Source: a bacterium
GTDB taxonomy: Bacteria; Desulfobacterota; DSWW01
NCBI GenBank assembly: GCA_028277985.1
Contig: JANQFG010000211.1
Coordinates: forward strand, 1 to 64,000
Direction of reading: 5' to 3'
DNA length: 64,000 bases
Below the pieces are notes generated by a model. The model saw only the letters and a program-made list of their open reading frames with translations, made no database searches and had not been told where the DNA came from. This document shows positions 50,045 to 59,301 of this stretch, piece by piece. How positions within the stretch are numbered: position 1 is the first letter of the stretch; the number at the start of each line of letters is the position of its first letter. A program made the translations under genes and the position numbers.

Positions 50045-50452
50045 ATGAGGATCTGGATCATCGAACCGGATGATACCTGTGCCACCGCTCTGCTCAAGGA
50101 TCAGCTCACTCGGATGGGCGAAGAACTGGGCATCCTGCCTTCCATCGTCACGGAGGAGCGTATGAGGGAGGAAAGAAGGCTCTATCCGAGGATTCCCTGC
50201 TTCCTTCTTGTTGACTACGCAGCCCAGGGCTGCGCGTACCGGGCGTTCGTCCGGAACTTGAGTGCCGATGGCGCGTTCATCGAGTCCCATACGCCTGCTC
50301 CCCCTGGGCCGGATATCTCCCTCGTGATCTCGTTCCTGGACGATCGGCGTCCGATCAAGATCCGGGGCGAGATCGTACGGGTCGGTGATGAGGGGCTCGG
50401 TGTGCGATTCGATCCCGTGGCGGATTTCCTGCCCGATGATGTTCCTGTCTAA
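50045..50452 (+). CDS. PilZ domain protein (c-di-GMP receptor candidate)
   Basis: The 135-residue protein has a short N-terminal extension (about 1-45) and a PilZ domain with the c-di-GMP-binding signatures: the RxxxR-like arginines in REERRLYPRIPC and the NLSADGAFIES motif. It should bind cyclic di-GMP in the cytoplasm and change the activity of an unknown partner. The start at 50045 was chosen because a G-rich stretch precedes it. The diguanylate cyclase at 5528-6574 is a possible source of the ligand. Confidence 0.85.
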   Translation: MRIWIIEPDDTCATALLKDQLTRMGEELGILPSIVTEERMREERRLYPRIPCFLLVDYAAQGCAYRAFVRNLSADGAFIESHTPAPPGPDISLVISFLDDRRPIKIRGEIVRVGDEGLGVRFDPVADFLPDDVPV

Positions 50453-50575
50453 TGCTCCTTATCCCTCCGCCTTCGTCGGTCGGCGCAGGACCGGAAGCTT
50501 CTAAACCGGGCCTTACCTTGGTATAGTCCTGTTGCGCGAGTGTGATAGGGACTCCACCAAGGGGATCTTCGATCC

Positions 50576-52402
50576 GTGGCCAAGAGCGAAACCGTCATTG
50601 TCAAGAACGTCCGGGTGCGGCCGGACACGGCCCCCAACAACGGGAAGGGCCGCGTTCAGCTTGAGGCGGTCGTCTTTTCGAGGAGAGGGGATGCGCGGAT
50701 CGACAGCGTCGTGGTCGACCTCTCTTCCCTCGGTGGGAACCCGGATGAGCCGATGCGGTTCGTGAGTGCCGAAGGGATCGGCGGGACCCGCGAAGGCCTG
50801 TACAAGCTCTCCTTTCAGGTCCCGGCCCTTACCGATCCCGGCCGCCATGCGATCCCGATCATCGCCGCCGATTCTGGAGGGAATTCGGGCCGTAGTTTTG
50901 CCGCCCTGGAAGTACAGTATCGACGACCTGCCTACAGAGGCTCGGTTCTTTCCCCCTCGTCCCAGGCGGTACTGGATCAGAAAAGCGGGACCGGTCCTGC
51001 CGCAGGCAATCGTATACGGGCCCTGGCCGGCGGGCGCGCAGCCATGGACACGAGAATGGATCTGGTCCGATCGGCAAGGCGACAGATCAATCTGCAGGTG
51101 TACGCCATGGCGATGGAAGGGCTCTGCGGACAATTCCTGGAGGCTGTGCTGGAGAAGGCGGCCCAGGGCGTCGAGGTGAACCTCCTCGTCAACCTGAACT
51201 CTCAGCTCGCGGTTTCCCCCTTCACGCTCGTTCGTGTAGGGCTGCACACAGTGGGCAAGGAGCTCCAGGCACTCTCCGGAAGGGTGGATGAGATCCTGGA
51301 GGGCCGGCAGGGGTTCGGGGAGATCGTGCGGGATCTCCAGTCCGTATTCGAACGGGTGGCAAGGCGCCATACAGGGATGAACGCCATCCTGGTCGGCGAG
51401 GACGCCATCCTGGGTGAGAATCGGCAGAGCCCTCCGCTCGGTCAGCGTTCACGCAAGTGGCTCGAGCGGATCGAACGGGACCACGCACGCCTGTCCCAGA
51501 GCGAAGCGGGTCTCGCGGCAAAGATGAGAATCGGTGTCCGGAGATACACGGATCTGCCCTCTGTTCCGGGGCTGACCTATGCGGTTCACGAGAAGCTGCT
51601 CGTCGTGGACGGAGCCAGTGCCGTTGTGGGAGGCCGAAACCTCGAAGACCGCTACTTCTCGAACTGGATCGATCTGGATCTGTTGATCGAAGGCCCGGTC
51701 GTGCGGGATGTTCAGGAAGGATTCTTGCGAAGCTGGGATTTCTTCGCCCGCAATGTGGACGAGAAGGCCTCGCCCTCCAGGGTCTTCGGGGATCTACCGG
51801 CTACCGGGGACCTTCAGGCCCGCTTCGTTCAGTCGCGCCCGTGGCTCGGCGAGTATCACACCATGGAGACCCTCGTGACGGCCATCCAAATGGCCCGAAA
51901 ACGAATCCTGATCAGCTCCCAGTACATCGTGCTGCCCGAGAGCCTGCTGCTCGATGCCCTGACAGAAGCCGCTGCAAGGGGTGTGGAGGTCCGCATCCTG
52001 ACCAATTCCTACCTCACCGGACAGGAAGTCGGGTTCTCGGCCGGCCACTCGATCACGCTCCGGTACTGCGGGCCCCTCCTCGATGCGGGGGTGAGGATCT
52101 ACGAGATGAAAGGGCCCGAGGATGAAAAGACACCCCGGCCCTATCTTCATGCCAAGGAGTTCTATGTGGATGGCAAATGGGCCGCAATCGGTTCCTTCAA
52201 TCTGTCCATGAGAAGCTGCTTCATCGAGAGTGAAAACCTGATTCTGGTCGAGGATCCGGATTTTGTCGAGAAGCAGGAAGCGGCCTTTCTCGATCGGCTG
52301 CGTCGGGATGCGACCGAGATGACACGGAAGGGCCTCAGGGAGCAGACGGACCGTTTCAAGACGATGCTGGCGGTGACCGACTACCTGGATCTGTTCTTCT
52401 AG
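50576..52402 (+). CDS. Phospholipase D-like protein with two HKD motifs
   Basis: The 608-residue protein has an N-terminal beta-rich domain (about 1-115), probably immunoglobulin-like (VRVRPDTAPNNGKGRVQLEA, VPALTDPGRHAIPIIAAD). Two PLD halves follow with complete motifs VHEKLLVVDG and LHAKEFYVDG, each with the following Asn/Ser-rich strand (VVGGRNLEDRYF; AIGSFNLSMRS). It fits the cardiolipin synthase/PLD superfamily. The start is a GTG and no signal peptide is evident. Possible activities are phosphatidyl transfer, phospholipase or nuclease; the N-terminal domain is unusual for ClsA. Confidence 0.85.
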   Translation: MAKSETVIVKNVRVRPDTAPNNGKGRVQLEAVVFSRRGDARIDSVVVDLSSLGGNPDEPMRFVSAEGIGGTREGLYKLSFQVPALTDPGRHAIPIIAADSGGNSGRSFAALEVQYRRPAYRGSVLSPSSQAVLDQKSGTGPAAGNRIRALAGGRAAMDTRMDLVRSARRQINLQVYAMAMEGLCGQFLEAVLEKAAQGVEVNLLVNLNSQLAVSPFTLVRVGLHTVGKELQALSGRVDEILEGRQGFGEIVRDLQSVFERVARRHTGMNAILVGEDAILGENRQSPPLGQRSRKWLERIERDHARLSQSEAGLAAKMRIGVRRYTDLPSVPGLTYAVHEKLLVVDGASAVVGGRNLEDRYFSNWIDLDLLIEGPVVRDVQEGFLRSWDFFARNVDEKASPSRVFGDLPATGDLQARFVQSRPWLGEYHTMETLVTAIQMARKRILISSQYIVLPESLLLDALTEAAARGVEVRILTNSYLTGQEVGFSAGHSITLRYCGPLLDAGVRIYEMKGPEDEKTPRPYLHAKEFYVDGKWAAIGSFNLSMRSCFIESENLILVEDPDFVEKQEAAFLDRLRRDATEMTRKGLREQTDRFKTMLAVTDYLDLFF

Positions 52403-52413
52403 GTATCCGCGGT

Positions 52414-52533
52414 TCAACCGATCGACCAGACCCACCTGGCAACCGACGCCAGCAGGAACGTGGCGGTCAGCCCGCCGCACCACAGCAGGGCAAACCACAG
52501 CCATTGCTTCCGCTTTTCAGTAGATGCTTTCAT
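52414..52533 (-). CDS. 39-residue bd-oxidase-associated membrane microprotein (DUF2474/CydX-like)
   Basis: A 39-residue reading frame overlaps the 3' end of the cydB-like gene by 17 bases. It has a basic N-terminus (KASTEKRKQ) and a single transmembrane helix (about residues 12-34), then VWSIG. Position, size and a Trp-rich end match the small accessory subunits of bd oxidases (CydX/DUF2474 type). GGGGAAAGG lies upstream. It probably stabilises the oxidase in the inner membrane. Confidence 0.75.
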   Translation of the reverse strand: MKASTEKRKQWLWFALLWCGGLTATFLLASVARWVWSIG

Positions 52534-53536
52534 GGGAAACCTTTCCCCTGAACAGGTAGTAGCAGAAGCCGACGTATGTGAGCACCACCGGCAGCATGAT
52601 GACCGTGCCGACCAGGAGCAGGGACTGGGAAGTGGGTGCGGCTGCCGCCTGGCGGAAGGTGAATTCAAATGGAACCAACCAGGGCCACATGCTGATCCCC
52701 AGGCCGATGTAGCCCATCAGGAATACGCCCATGCTCAACAGGAACGGGCGGACCTCGCTCGCACGGCGCAGATCCCACCAGAGAAAGGCGAACAGCAACA
52801 CGGTGATCAGGGGCACCGGCATCAGGTAGAACAGGTTCGGCAGGCTGAACCAGAGGACCCGAATGTCCTCATTCATGATCGGCATGCTGATCGTCACGAC
52901 TCCGAGGAACACCCCCACATAGGCGAGCACGTAGGCCGCGCACTTCCTCGCCCACTGCTGGGTGATGCCGTCGGTCTTCATGATGAGCCAGGTGGCTCCC
53001 AGCAAAGTGTAGCCGAAGACAATGGCCATTCCGGTGAACACGCTGTAAGCATCCAGCCAGTCAAAGGCGCCGCCGGCAAAGGCTCGTCCCTCCACCTCCA
53101 CTCCACGCACGAAGCCGCCAAGGAGCATACCCTGCATGAAGGCGGCACCCAGGGATCCGAAGTGGAATGAATAGTCCCAGATCCTCCGGGATCTTCCGGT
53201 CGCCTTGAACCGGAACTCGAAGGCCACACCGCGGAAGATCAGACCGAGCAGCATCAATGTCACCGGCATGTAGAAGGCGGGCATCAGGATCGCGTAGGCG
53301 ACGGGAAAGGCCGCAAAGAGGCCTCCGCCTGCCAGCACGAGCCAGGTCTCATTGCCGTCCCAGAAGGGCGCGATCGAGTTCATCATGCGATCCCGGCAGG
53401 TGTCCGACGGAGCGAAGGGAAACAGAATGCCCAGCCCGAGATCGAACCCGTCGAGGAGAACGTACAGGAACAGTGCCGTGCCAAGCAGGCCGTACCAGAT
53501 GAGCGGGAGGTCCAGCAAGCCCTCGAAGCTAAACAT
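52517..53536 (-). CDS. cydB: Cytochrome bd-type ubiquinol oxidase subunit II (CydB/CioB)
   Basis: The 339-residue membrane protein has about eight to nine helices and the CydB signatures LLDGFDLGLGILFPF and WDGNETWLVLAGGGLFAAFP. The ATG at 53536 is preceded by AAGGAGACG and overlaps the end of cydA by eight bases, showing translational coupling. Together with CydA it reduces O2 with quinol electrons. In an otherwise anaerobic-looking gene set this is probably for oxygen detoxification. Confidence 0.93.
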   Translation of the reverse strand: MFSFEGLLDLPLIWYGLLGTALFLYVLLDGFDLGLGILFPFAPSDTCRDRMMNSIAPFWDGNETWLVLAGGGLFAAFPVAYAILMPAFYMPVTLMLLGLIFRGVAFEFRFKATGRSRRIWDYSFHFGSLGAAFMQGMLLGGFVRGVEVEGRAFAGGAFDWLDAYSVFTGMAIVFGYTLLGATWLIMKTDGITQQWARKCAAYVLAYVGVFLGVVTISMPIMNEDIRVLWFSLPNLFYLMPVPLITVLLFAFLWWDLRRASEVRPFLLSMGVFLMGYIGLGISMWPWLVPFEFTFRQAAAAPTSQSLLLVGTVIMLPVVLTYVGFCYYLFRGKVSHESIY

Positions 53537-54932
53537 CAACGTCTCCTTCCTTTGATACGAGCCGCGTGACCAGGGGCGGTTCCTTGACGCCGTGGGCACC
53601 GTAGGGCTCTTCCTCCGTGTCCGGGCCCTTTCCGATCAGCCGCAGGATGTAGTAGCTCCCCGCGCCGAACACGAACCCGTAGGTGACAACGAAGGCAGCA
53701 AGCGACAGGGCGATCGGCTGGGCCAGCACCGGAGAAACCGCCTCTTCGGTTCGCATGACACCGTAAACGATATACGGCTGCCGGCCGATTTCGGTGACGA
53801 ACCATCCGGCCAGCACGGCCACGAAGCCGGCAGGGGTCATGGCCATACACAGGAACTGGAACCACTTCGTGTCGAACAACCGTTTTCGGAAATAGAGCAG
53901 AACCGCTACCACCCCGGTCAGTATCATCAACATGCCCACGCCCACCATGATGCGAAAGGACCAGAAGACCCAGGCCACCGGAGGCCGCTCGTCAGCCGGC
54001 CACTCCTTCAAGCCCTTTACTTCTCCTTCCAGGTCATGGGTGAGAATCAGGCTCGAGAGCTTCGGGATCTCCAGGGCAAACCGTGTCGTCTCCTCTTCCT
54101 GATCCGGCCAACCGAAGAGCAACAGCGGCGCACCCCGCTCGGTCTCCCAGAGGCCTTCCATGGCGGATACCTTGGCGGGCTGATGCTCCAGGGTGTTCAG
54201 CCCGTGCAGGTCACCTAGCAGCAATTGCACGGGAGCCACGAAAATGGCCATGATCATCGCCATGCCGAACATCACTCTGGCGTGCTTCACATAGAATCCA
54301 CGCCACAAGTAGAACGCGCCAATTCCTCCAACCACGAAGGCGGTGGTCAAGTAGGCGGCCGTGATCATGTGCACGAAGCGGTATGCAAATGAGGGGTTGA
54401 AGATCACCTGCAGCCAGCTGGTCGGGTAGTAGAGACCGTCTTCTGCCACGCGGAATCCGACGGGCGTCTGCATCCAGCTGTCGGCCGACAGTATCCAGAA
54501 CGCGGACACCAGGGTTCCGCTAGCAACGATGAAGGTCGATGCGAAGTGCATCTTCGGGCTCACTCGATTCCAGCCGAAGAGCATGACCCCCAGGAAGGAC
54601 GCCTCGAGAAAGAAGGCGGTCAGCACCTCGTAGCCGAGCAGGGGCCCCAGCACGTTGCCCACCTTGTCCGAGAAGACGGACCAGTTGGTGCCGAACTGGA
54701 AAGACATGACCACACCGGAGACCACGCCCATGCCGAACGTTACGGCGAAGATCTTCACCCACATCCGGTAGACTTCCGCGTACACGGGGTTCCCGGTCCT
54801 GAGCCAGCGCCACTCGAGCACGACGAGCCAGCTGGCCAGCCCGATGGTGAATGCAGGGAAGATGATGTGAAAGGAGATGGTGAATGCGAACTGGACTCTT
54901 GCCAGAAGGACGGGGTCGAGATTCTCAAACAT
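53529..54932 (-). CDS. cydA: Cytochrome bd-type oxidase subunit I (CydA/CioA), short Q-loop
   Basis: The 467-residue protein has conserved haem ligands: His22 (SFHIIFP, the b595 position of E. coli His19) and the second-helix His in YRFVHMITAAYL. It also has the GWFVTEIGRQPYIVYG signature. The periplasmic Q-loop between the middle helices is short (HDLEGEVKGLKEWP region), as in cyanide-insensitive CioA-type enzymes. It is the first gene of a cydA-cydB-microprotein operon and is divergent from the 55145 gene. A low-consensus TATTAT box lies near 54990 on this strand. Confidence 0.93.
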   Translation of the reverse strand: MFENLDPVLLARVQFAFTISFHIIFPAFTIGLASWLVVLEWRWLRTGNPVYAEVYRMWVKIFAVTFGMGVVSGVVMSFQFGTNWSVFSDKVGNVLGPLLGYEVLTAFFLEASFLGVMLFGWNRVSPKMHFASTFIVASGTLVSAFWILSADSWMQTPVGFRVAEDGLYYPTSWLQVIFNPSFAYRFVHMITAAYLTTAFVVGGIGAFYLWRGFYVKHARVMFGMAMIMAIFVAPVQLLLGDLHGLNTLEHQPAKVSAMEGLWETERGAPLLLFGWPDQEEETTRFALEIPKLSSLILTHDLEGEVKGLKEWPADERPPVAWVFWSFRIMVGVGMLMILTGVVAVLLYFRKRLFDTKWFQFLCMAMTPAGFVAVLAGWFVTEIGRQPYIVYGVMRTEEAVSPVLAQPIALSLAAFVVTYGFVFGAGSYYILRLIGKGPDTEEEPYGAHGVKEPPLVTRLVSKEGDVDV

Positions 54933-55144
54933 GCTTTGTCCTGTGTGAAGGGTCGGATACAGCAGGGGAGAAGAAACGGACTGTGTCTATAATACTGAGA
55001 TGCTGTGAAAAGAAAAGGGGTTTCTCTCCCCGCGGACCGCGAACCCGGTCGTATTCCATTGGTTTTTCGCATCAAAATGGGATCCTCCTTCATCCATTTC
55101 ATTGACGGACAAAATGGGACCAACACAAGGGGAGAAAGACAAAA

Positions 55145-56140
55145 ATGGCTGATCTCTCGACGAAGTACCTTGGTTTGAGCCTCAAGAACCCGATCATTGC
55201 CGGAAGCTCCGGGTTGACCGCCTCGGTCAAAAGCGTCAAGGAGATGGAGCAGAACGGTGCGGGGGCGGTCGTGCTGAAGTCCATTTTCGAGGAGGAGATC
55301 GTCCACGAGATGGACGACGTCCTGAAAGAGGCGGCTTCACGGGGCCTGAACATGGACCAGTTCGATTACTACGACTATGAGATCAAGGGGAAGAAGCTCG
55401 ACAAGTACACGAATCTCGTCAAGGAATGCAAGAATGCGGTATCCATACCGGTCCTGGCGAGCATCAACTGCACCTATTCACACGAGTGGACCTACTACGC
55501 CAAGAGCCTCCAGGCCGCCGGCGCCGATGCCCTCGAGCTGAACATGTTCTTCCTGCCGACGGATCTTTCCCGCAGCCCCGAGGAGATGGAGCGCGCCTAT
55601 CTCGGGATCGTCGAAAAGGTGAAGAAGGAGGTGTCGATTCCCATCGCCCTCAAGATCAGCCACTACTTTTCCTGTCTCGGCTCCATGATCCAGAAGCTCT
55701 CCGCGGAAGGCGTCTCAGGACTCGTCCTGTTCAACCGGTTCTACAGCCCGGATTTCGACATCGACAACCTGAAGGTGGTTCCCACCAACGTGTTCAGCAC
55801 GGCCGGGGAGCTCCCCCTGTCCCTCCGGTGGATCGCGCTCATGTCCCAGAAGGTGAAATGCGACCTTGCCGCCTCTACGGGCGTGCACGACGGCAAGGCG
55901 CTGATCAAGCAGCTTCTGGCCGGTGCCAAGGCGGTCCAGGTGGCCTCGGCCCTTTATCAGAAAGGCAAGGGCCACATTGGGACCATGCTGGGGGAGCTGG
56001 AGGAGTGGATGGACCGGCAGAAGTACGGGAAGATCGAGGAATTCTGTGGCAAGATGAGCCAGGAGAAGAGCGCAAATCCGGCGGTGTACGAAAGGGTGCA
56101 GTTCATGAAGTACTTTGGAGGACAAAGGGAGGTGCGTTAG
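55145..56140 (+). CDS. Dihydroorotate dehydrogenase-like flavoprotein (PyrD-like)
   Basis: The 331-residue FMN-binding TIM barrel has N-terminal LGLSLKNPIIAGSSGLT, LASINCTYSHEWTYYAKSLQ, ELNMFFLP and the phosphate-binding STGVHDGKALIKQLLAGAKAVQVAS. It belongs to the 'dihydroorotate dehydrogenase-like' group common in anaerobes near redox genes. The expected catalytic base position holds HYFSC. True pyrimidine synthesis is uncertain because no other pyr gene is present. It starts five bases after AAAGACAAAA, without a strong ribosome site. Confidence 0.8.
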   Translation: MADLSTKYLGLSLKNPIIAGSSGLTASVKSVKEMEQNGAGAVVLKSIFEEEIVHEMDDVLKEAASRGLNMDQFDYYDYEIKGKKLDKYTNLVKECKNAVSIPVLASINCTYSHEWTYYAKSLQAAGADALELNMFFLPTDLSRSPEEMERAYLGIVEKVKKEVSIPIALKISHYFSCLGSMIQKLSAEGVSGLVLFNRFYSPDFDIDNLKVVPTNVFSTAGELPLSLRWIALMSQKVKCDLAASTGVHDGKALIKQLLAGAKAVQVASALYQKGKGHIGTMLGELEEWMDRQKYGKIEEFCGKMSQEKSANPAVYERVQFMKYFGGQREVR

Positions 56141-56150
56141 CTGTGAAGCG

Positions 56151-57560
56151 CTAGGCCTCAGCGCTCCAGCCGGAAAGGTCCGCCAGCTGGGTCCAGAGCC
56201 GCGCTCTCTCATCCTCCGAGGCGCGCGTGCCGGGAAACACGTGGGTCGTGTGGGGTTGGCGGTCCAGCCAGAACTGTCCTGTGGAACCGGCCGCTTCTTC
56301 AGATGCTGCCAGCCAAACGATCGTATCCGCCCCTTCCTCCGGGGTCCGCAGGATCTTCTTCGTCACTCGATGGAACGTCGGTAGAGAGGAGAGCACACCG
56401 GGCGTGTCGGCCCATCCGGGGTGCATGGAATGAACGACTACGCCCTCATCCTTCAGATCCGCTGCCCACTTCTCGGTTAGGATCACGAGGCCTCGCTTGG
56501 CTCGCGCATATGCGACGCTGCCGTCGTAGCGGCCTCTCTCGAACTGCAGATCTTCGACCCGAATCCTCTGTGTGTACATCCCTCCGGAAGACACGTTCAC
56601 GATCCTGGAAGGCTTGGATGCCTGGAGCAGGGGTATCATCAGATTCGTCAGCAGAAAAGGGCTGAGCAGGTCCAGCGCAAGGGTCTTCTCGATGCCTTCG
56701 CTTGTGAGCCCTCTCTCCGGGTAGAGCGCACCGGCGTTGTTGATCAGCACGTGGATGTTGGATTCTTCTGCGAGCAGGTTCTCAGCAAGCCTGCGAACGT
56801 CTTCCATCAGGGCGAGATCGGCGGTCTGCATGCCGATTTCCGGATTTCCGGTCTCGTGTGCGATTTCCAGCCCGGTCGCTTCCGTCTTCTGCCGGTCGCG
56901 TCCCACCAGGATGACCCGTGCGCCCTTTCTGGCAAGCCCCAGCGCCGCGGCCCGCCCAAGACCGGACGTCGCGCCTGTGACGACAACGGTCCTTCCCTCC
57001 AGGGAGACGGTCACCGGTGCCCAGGACGCTTTTCGCCTCTGGTAGCCGAACCGCGAGAAGCCGAGGACTCCGGGCAGAATCGACCGGTCCTCCACCATGT
57101 TGCGAACCCTGCTCCGGGGGGTCTTCCGATCTTCGTTCAGGGCCGACCGGAGCCCCTCAACCGCCTTCTTGCCGACACGATCGAGCGTTCCTCTCATCAT
57201 CGGTTCCGCAGAGCCGAGCAGCCCGGAAAAGGAGAGATCCGCTTCGTACGTGATCTTCGTGCCGGAGCCTTCCTGCTCGAACGTGATGCTGTCGATCGCT
57301 CTGATTCTCTTCCCCTCGCCCTCGAGCACAACCCGGTTCGGGGGTGAGTAGTCCGTGACAACATATCGCATCGGAATCCGCGAAGGGCCGGATTTGGCCA
57401 CGACCCGATATTCGGTTCCCTCCCTGACCGGACCCGATGACACCTTCCGCGATTCCGTAACGCCCGGGTCCCACTGCTCGACGTTCTCGAAATCGGCTGC
57501 GTAACGAAAAACGTCGCCGATGGGACGGTCGACCCGTATGCTCTCTTTCAACCGAATCAC
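56151..57560 (-). CDS. SRPBCC (polyketide-cyclase-like) - SDR dehydrogenase fusion
   Basis: The 469-residue protein starts at a GTG that overlaps the TGA of the upstream HMG-CoA lyase gene (GTGA). Residues about 1-150 are an SRPBCC/START-like domain (RVDRPIGDVFRYAADFENVE, YEADLSFSGLLG). Residues about 185-465 are a short-chain dehydrogenase (TGATSGLGRAAALGLARKG, INNAGAL, catalytic YARAK), close to DHRS12-like proteins. It presumably binds a hydrophobic carbonyl or hydroxyl compound and oxidises or reduces it. Confidence 0.83.
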   Translation of the reverse strand: MIRLKESIRVDRPIGDVFRYAADFENVEQWDPGVTESRKVSSGPVREGTEYRVVAKSGPSRIPMRYVVTDYSPPNRVVLEGEGKRIRAIDSITFEQEGSGTKITYEADLSFSGLLGSAEPMMRGTLDRVGKKAVEGLRSALNEDRKTPRSRVRNMVEDRSILPGVLGFSRFGYQRRKASWAPVTVSLEGRTVVVTGATSGLGRAAALGLARKGARVILVGRDRQKTEATGLEIAHETGNPEIGMQTADLALMEDVRRLAENLLAEESNIHVLINNAGALYPERGLTSEGIEKTLALDLLSPFLLTNLMIPLLQASKPSRIVNVSSGGMYTQRIRVEDLQFERGRYDGSVAYARAKRGLVILTEKWAADLKDEGVVVHSMHPGWADTPGVLSSLPTFHRVTKKILRTPEEGADTIVWLAASEEAAGSTGQFWLDRQPHTTHVFPGTRASEDERARLWTQLADLSGWSAEA

Positions 57561-58513
57561 GGCGTCGCCTCCCCTCGGCCGCAACAGACATCTCCGTCTG
57601 CTTGCTCGCATGCCGCACAGGCGGGTGAGCCGTCCCTGGGTAGTGTCCGGCGGTCCTCGGTCAGGAGCGAATCCAGCATGTGCCGGGCCAGCGTCAGTCC
57701 CCGAAGATCCACGTCCATCGCAGCGCCCTCCTTGTCCAGGGCCTGCACAACATCTTCGGTTGCCACATTGCCCGTGGCCCCCGGCGCGTACGGGCAGCCC
57801 CCCAGGCCTCCCACACTCGCATCGAAGGTCCGGATCCCATGGGACCAGGAGGCCAGTACGTTCTCGACCCCTCGCCCATAGGTGTCGTGGAAGTGCATGG
57901 CGACACGGTCGGCCGGCAGTCGAGGCAGCAGCAGATCGAGAAGCCGCATCACCTCATCCGGGGATGCCTTTCCGACCGTGTCGGAGATGGAGACCTCTTG
58001 TACCCCGAGATCCAGGAGCCTCTCCGCGACGGCGACCGTGGCCGCAGGCTCTATTCTGCCTTCGAAGGCACACCAGAAAGCGGTGGATACATAGCCCCGT
58101 ACTGGGAGCCCCGCGGTTCGTGCGCTCTCCACCACCGGCAGGAACCGCTCGATCGAGCCCTCGATCGAGGTGTTGATGTTCTTCTGATTGAAGGTCTCGC
58201 TCGCGGCCGTGAAGACGGAGAACTTGTCGATCCCTGCCTCGAGGGCGCGCTCGACTCCCCTTTCGTTCGGTACGAGCGCCGAGTAGACCACGCCCGGCCT
58301 GCGGGAGATGCCTCGAAAGACGTCCTCCGCATCGCTCAATTGAGGGACCCATTTGGGGGAAACGAAGGCACTCGCCTCGATCTCGTCCACCCCCGTTTCG
58401 GAAAGCGCATTCACAAACGCGATCTTCGTCTCGGTCGGTACCGGGGCCGTCTCGTTCTGGAGACCGTCCCGGGGACCGACCTCCACGATCCTGATCTTCT
58501 CTGTTGTTCGCAT
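57557..58513 (-). CDS. mvaB: Hydroxymethylglutaryl-CoA lyase
   Basis: The 318-residue HMGL-like TIM barrel has GPRDGLQNE at the start, the ASAFVSPKWVPQLSD substrate region, FHDTYGRG with metal-binding histidines, and the signature SVGGLGGCPYAPGATGN with the catalytic cysteine. It splits HMG-CoA to acetyl-CoA and acetoacetate, as in leucine or isoprenoid-acid catabolism. The C-terminal tail (about 290-318) has five cysteines, unusual for the family. It is translationally coupled to the SRPBCC-SDR gene. Confidence 0.87.
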   Translation of the reverse strand: MRTTEKIRIVEVGPRDGLQNETAPVPTETKIAFVNALSETGVDEIEASAFVSPKWVPQLSDAEDVFRGISRRPGVVYSALVPNERGVERALEAGIDKFSVFTAASETFNQKNINTSIEGSIERFLPVVESARTAGLPVRGYVSTAFWCAFEGRIEPAATVAVAERLLDLGVQEVSISDTVGKASPDEVMRLLDLLLPRLPADRVAMHFHDTYGRGVENVLASWSHGIRTFDASVGGLGGCPYAPGATGNVATEDVVQALDKEGAAMDVDLRGLTLARHMLDSLLTEDRRTLPRDGSPACAACEQADGDVCCGRGEATP

Positions 58514-58539
58514 ACTATGGATGATGCTCGGACGGGATT

Positions 58540-59175
58540 CTAGGATTCTTCTTGCCGCCCGTAACCCGCAGGGCGTATGCCGTTGAGATGCTGATCGATC
58601 ATCCGCTCGAGCCGCATAAGCTGCTCTTCCACGGGGAATACGGATTCGCGCAGGCCCTCCAGAAGCATGGAGGCGTAGCAGGCCCAGAAGACCGCCACGG
58701 CATCGCCGATATCCACCTGAGACGAGATCTCGCCCCGGGCGGCGGCTTGGCGGTACAGGGTAGCCAGCCCGTCCAGCAAGAACCGCTCGAGGTCGTCGAT
58801 AAAGGTTCTGGCAGGTCCTCCCTGAAGGAACAGAATCTGCTGGACCAGCTCGCGAGAGAGGGACGGGTTGTGGGCATAGAATGCGAACACGTGACGGACC
58901 AGATGGATGAGCTGAGCCTTGAGATCCTCTTCCGGCATGGACAGAAGGCTCTCGCCCCAGGCAGCTCCCAGGTCCTCCTGGATCGCCGCAATGAGAAGCG
59001 ACGGTTTGTCCGAGAAATGCTGAAAGACCGTGCCGAGCCCCACTCCCGCCCTGCCGGCCAGTTCGCGCATCGTGGCCTTTTCAAACCCTTTTTCCGCAAA
59101 CAGGGAATAGGCCGCGTCCAGGATGATGCGCCCGGTCTCCTCTTTGGCCTTCTGCCGCCTGGTGCCGCTTCCCAT
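58540..59175 (-). CDS. TetR family transcriptional regulator (divergent from dsrP-like gene)
   Basis: The 211-residue protein has an N-terminal TetR DNA-binding domain (ILDAAYSLFAEKGFEKATMR, AGRAGVGLGTVFQHFSDKP) and a C-terminal ligand domain with the DAVAVFWACYASMLLEGLR helix pattern. The ATG at 59175 is preferred because AAAGGAATCAATGCG precedes it; a TTG at 59193 is the alternative. Three TGAAC-type palindromes in the 205-base divergent region (59194-59205, 59211-59222, 59302-59313) are its probable operators, regulating itself and the 59381 operon. Ligand unknown. Confidence 0.87.
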   Translation of the reverse strand: MGSGTRRQKAKEETGRIILDAAYSLFAEKGFEKATMRELAGRAGVGLGTVFQHFSDKPSLLIAAIQEDLGAAWGESLLSMPEEDLKAQLIHLVRHVFAFYAHNPSLSRELVQQILFLQGGPARTFIDDLERFLLDGLATLYRQAAARGEISSQVDIGDAVAVFWACYASMLLEGLRESVFPVEEQLMRLERMIDQHLNGIRPAGYGRQEES

Positions 59176-59193
59176 CGCATTGATTCCTTTCAA

Positions 59194-59205
59194 TGAACAG
59201 GTTCA
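59194..59205. promoter_or_regulatory. TetR operator candidate TGAACAGGTTCA
   Basis: Near-perfect palindrome 19 bases upstream of the tetR start, sharing the TGAAC...GTTCA half-sites with the other two sites in this intergenic region. Confidence 0.6.
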
Positions 59206-59210
59206 ATGAC

Positions 59211-59222
59211 TGAACAGCATGA
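59211..59222. promoter_or_regulatory. TetR operator candidate TGAACAGCATGA
   Basis: One intact TGAAC half-site with a weaker second half, immediately next to the 59194-59205 site. Confidence 0.45.
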
Positions 59223-59301
59223 CCGATTGCCGGATGCCAGTCAACACGAAGGGTGAAGATTGACAAAAGGATCCGGACATATTATGATCTGGCTCTATAA
59301 A

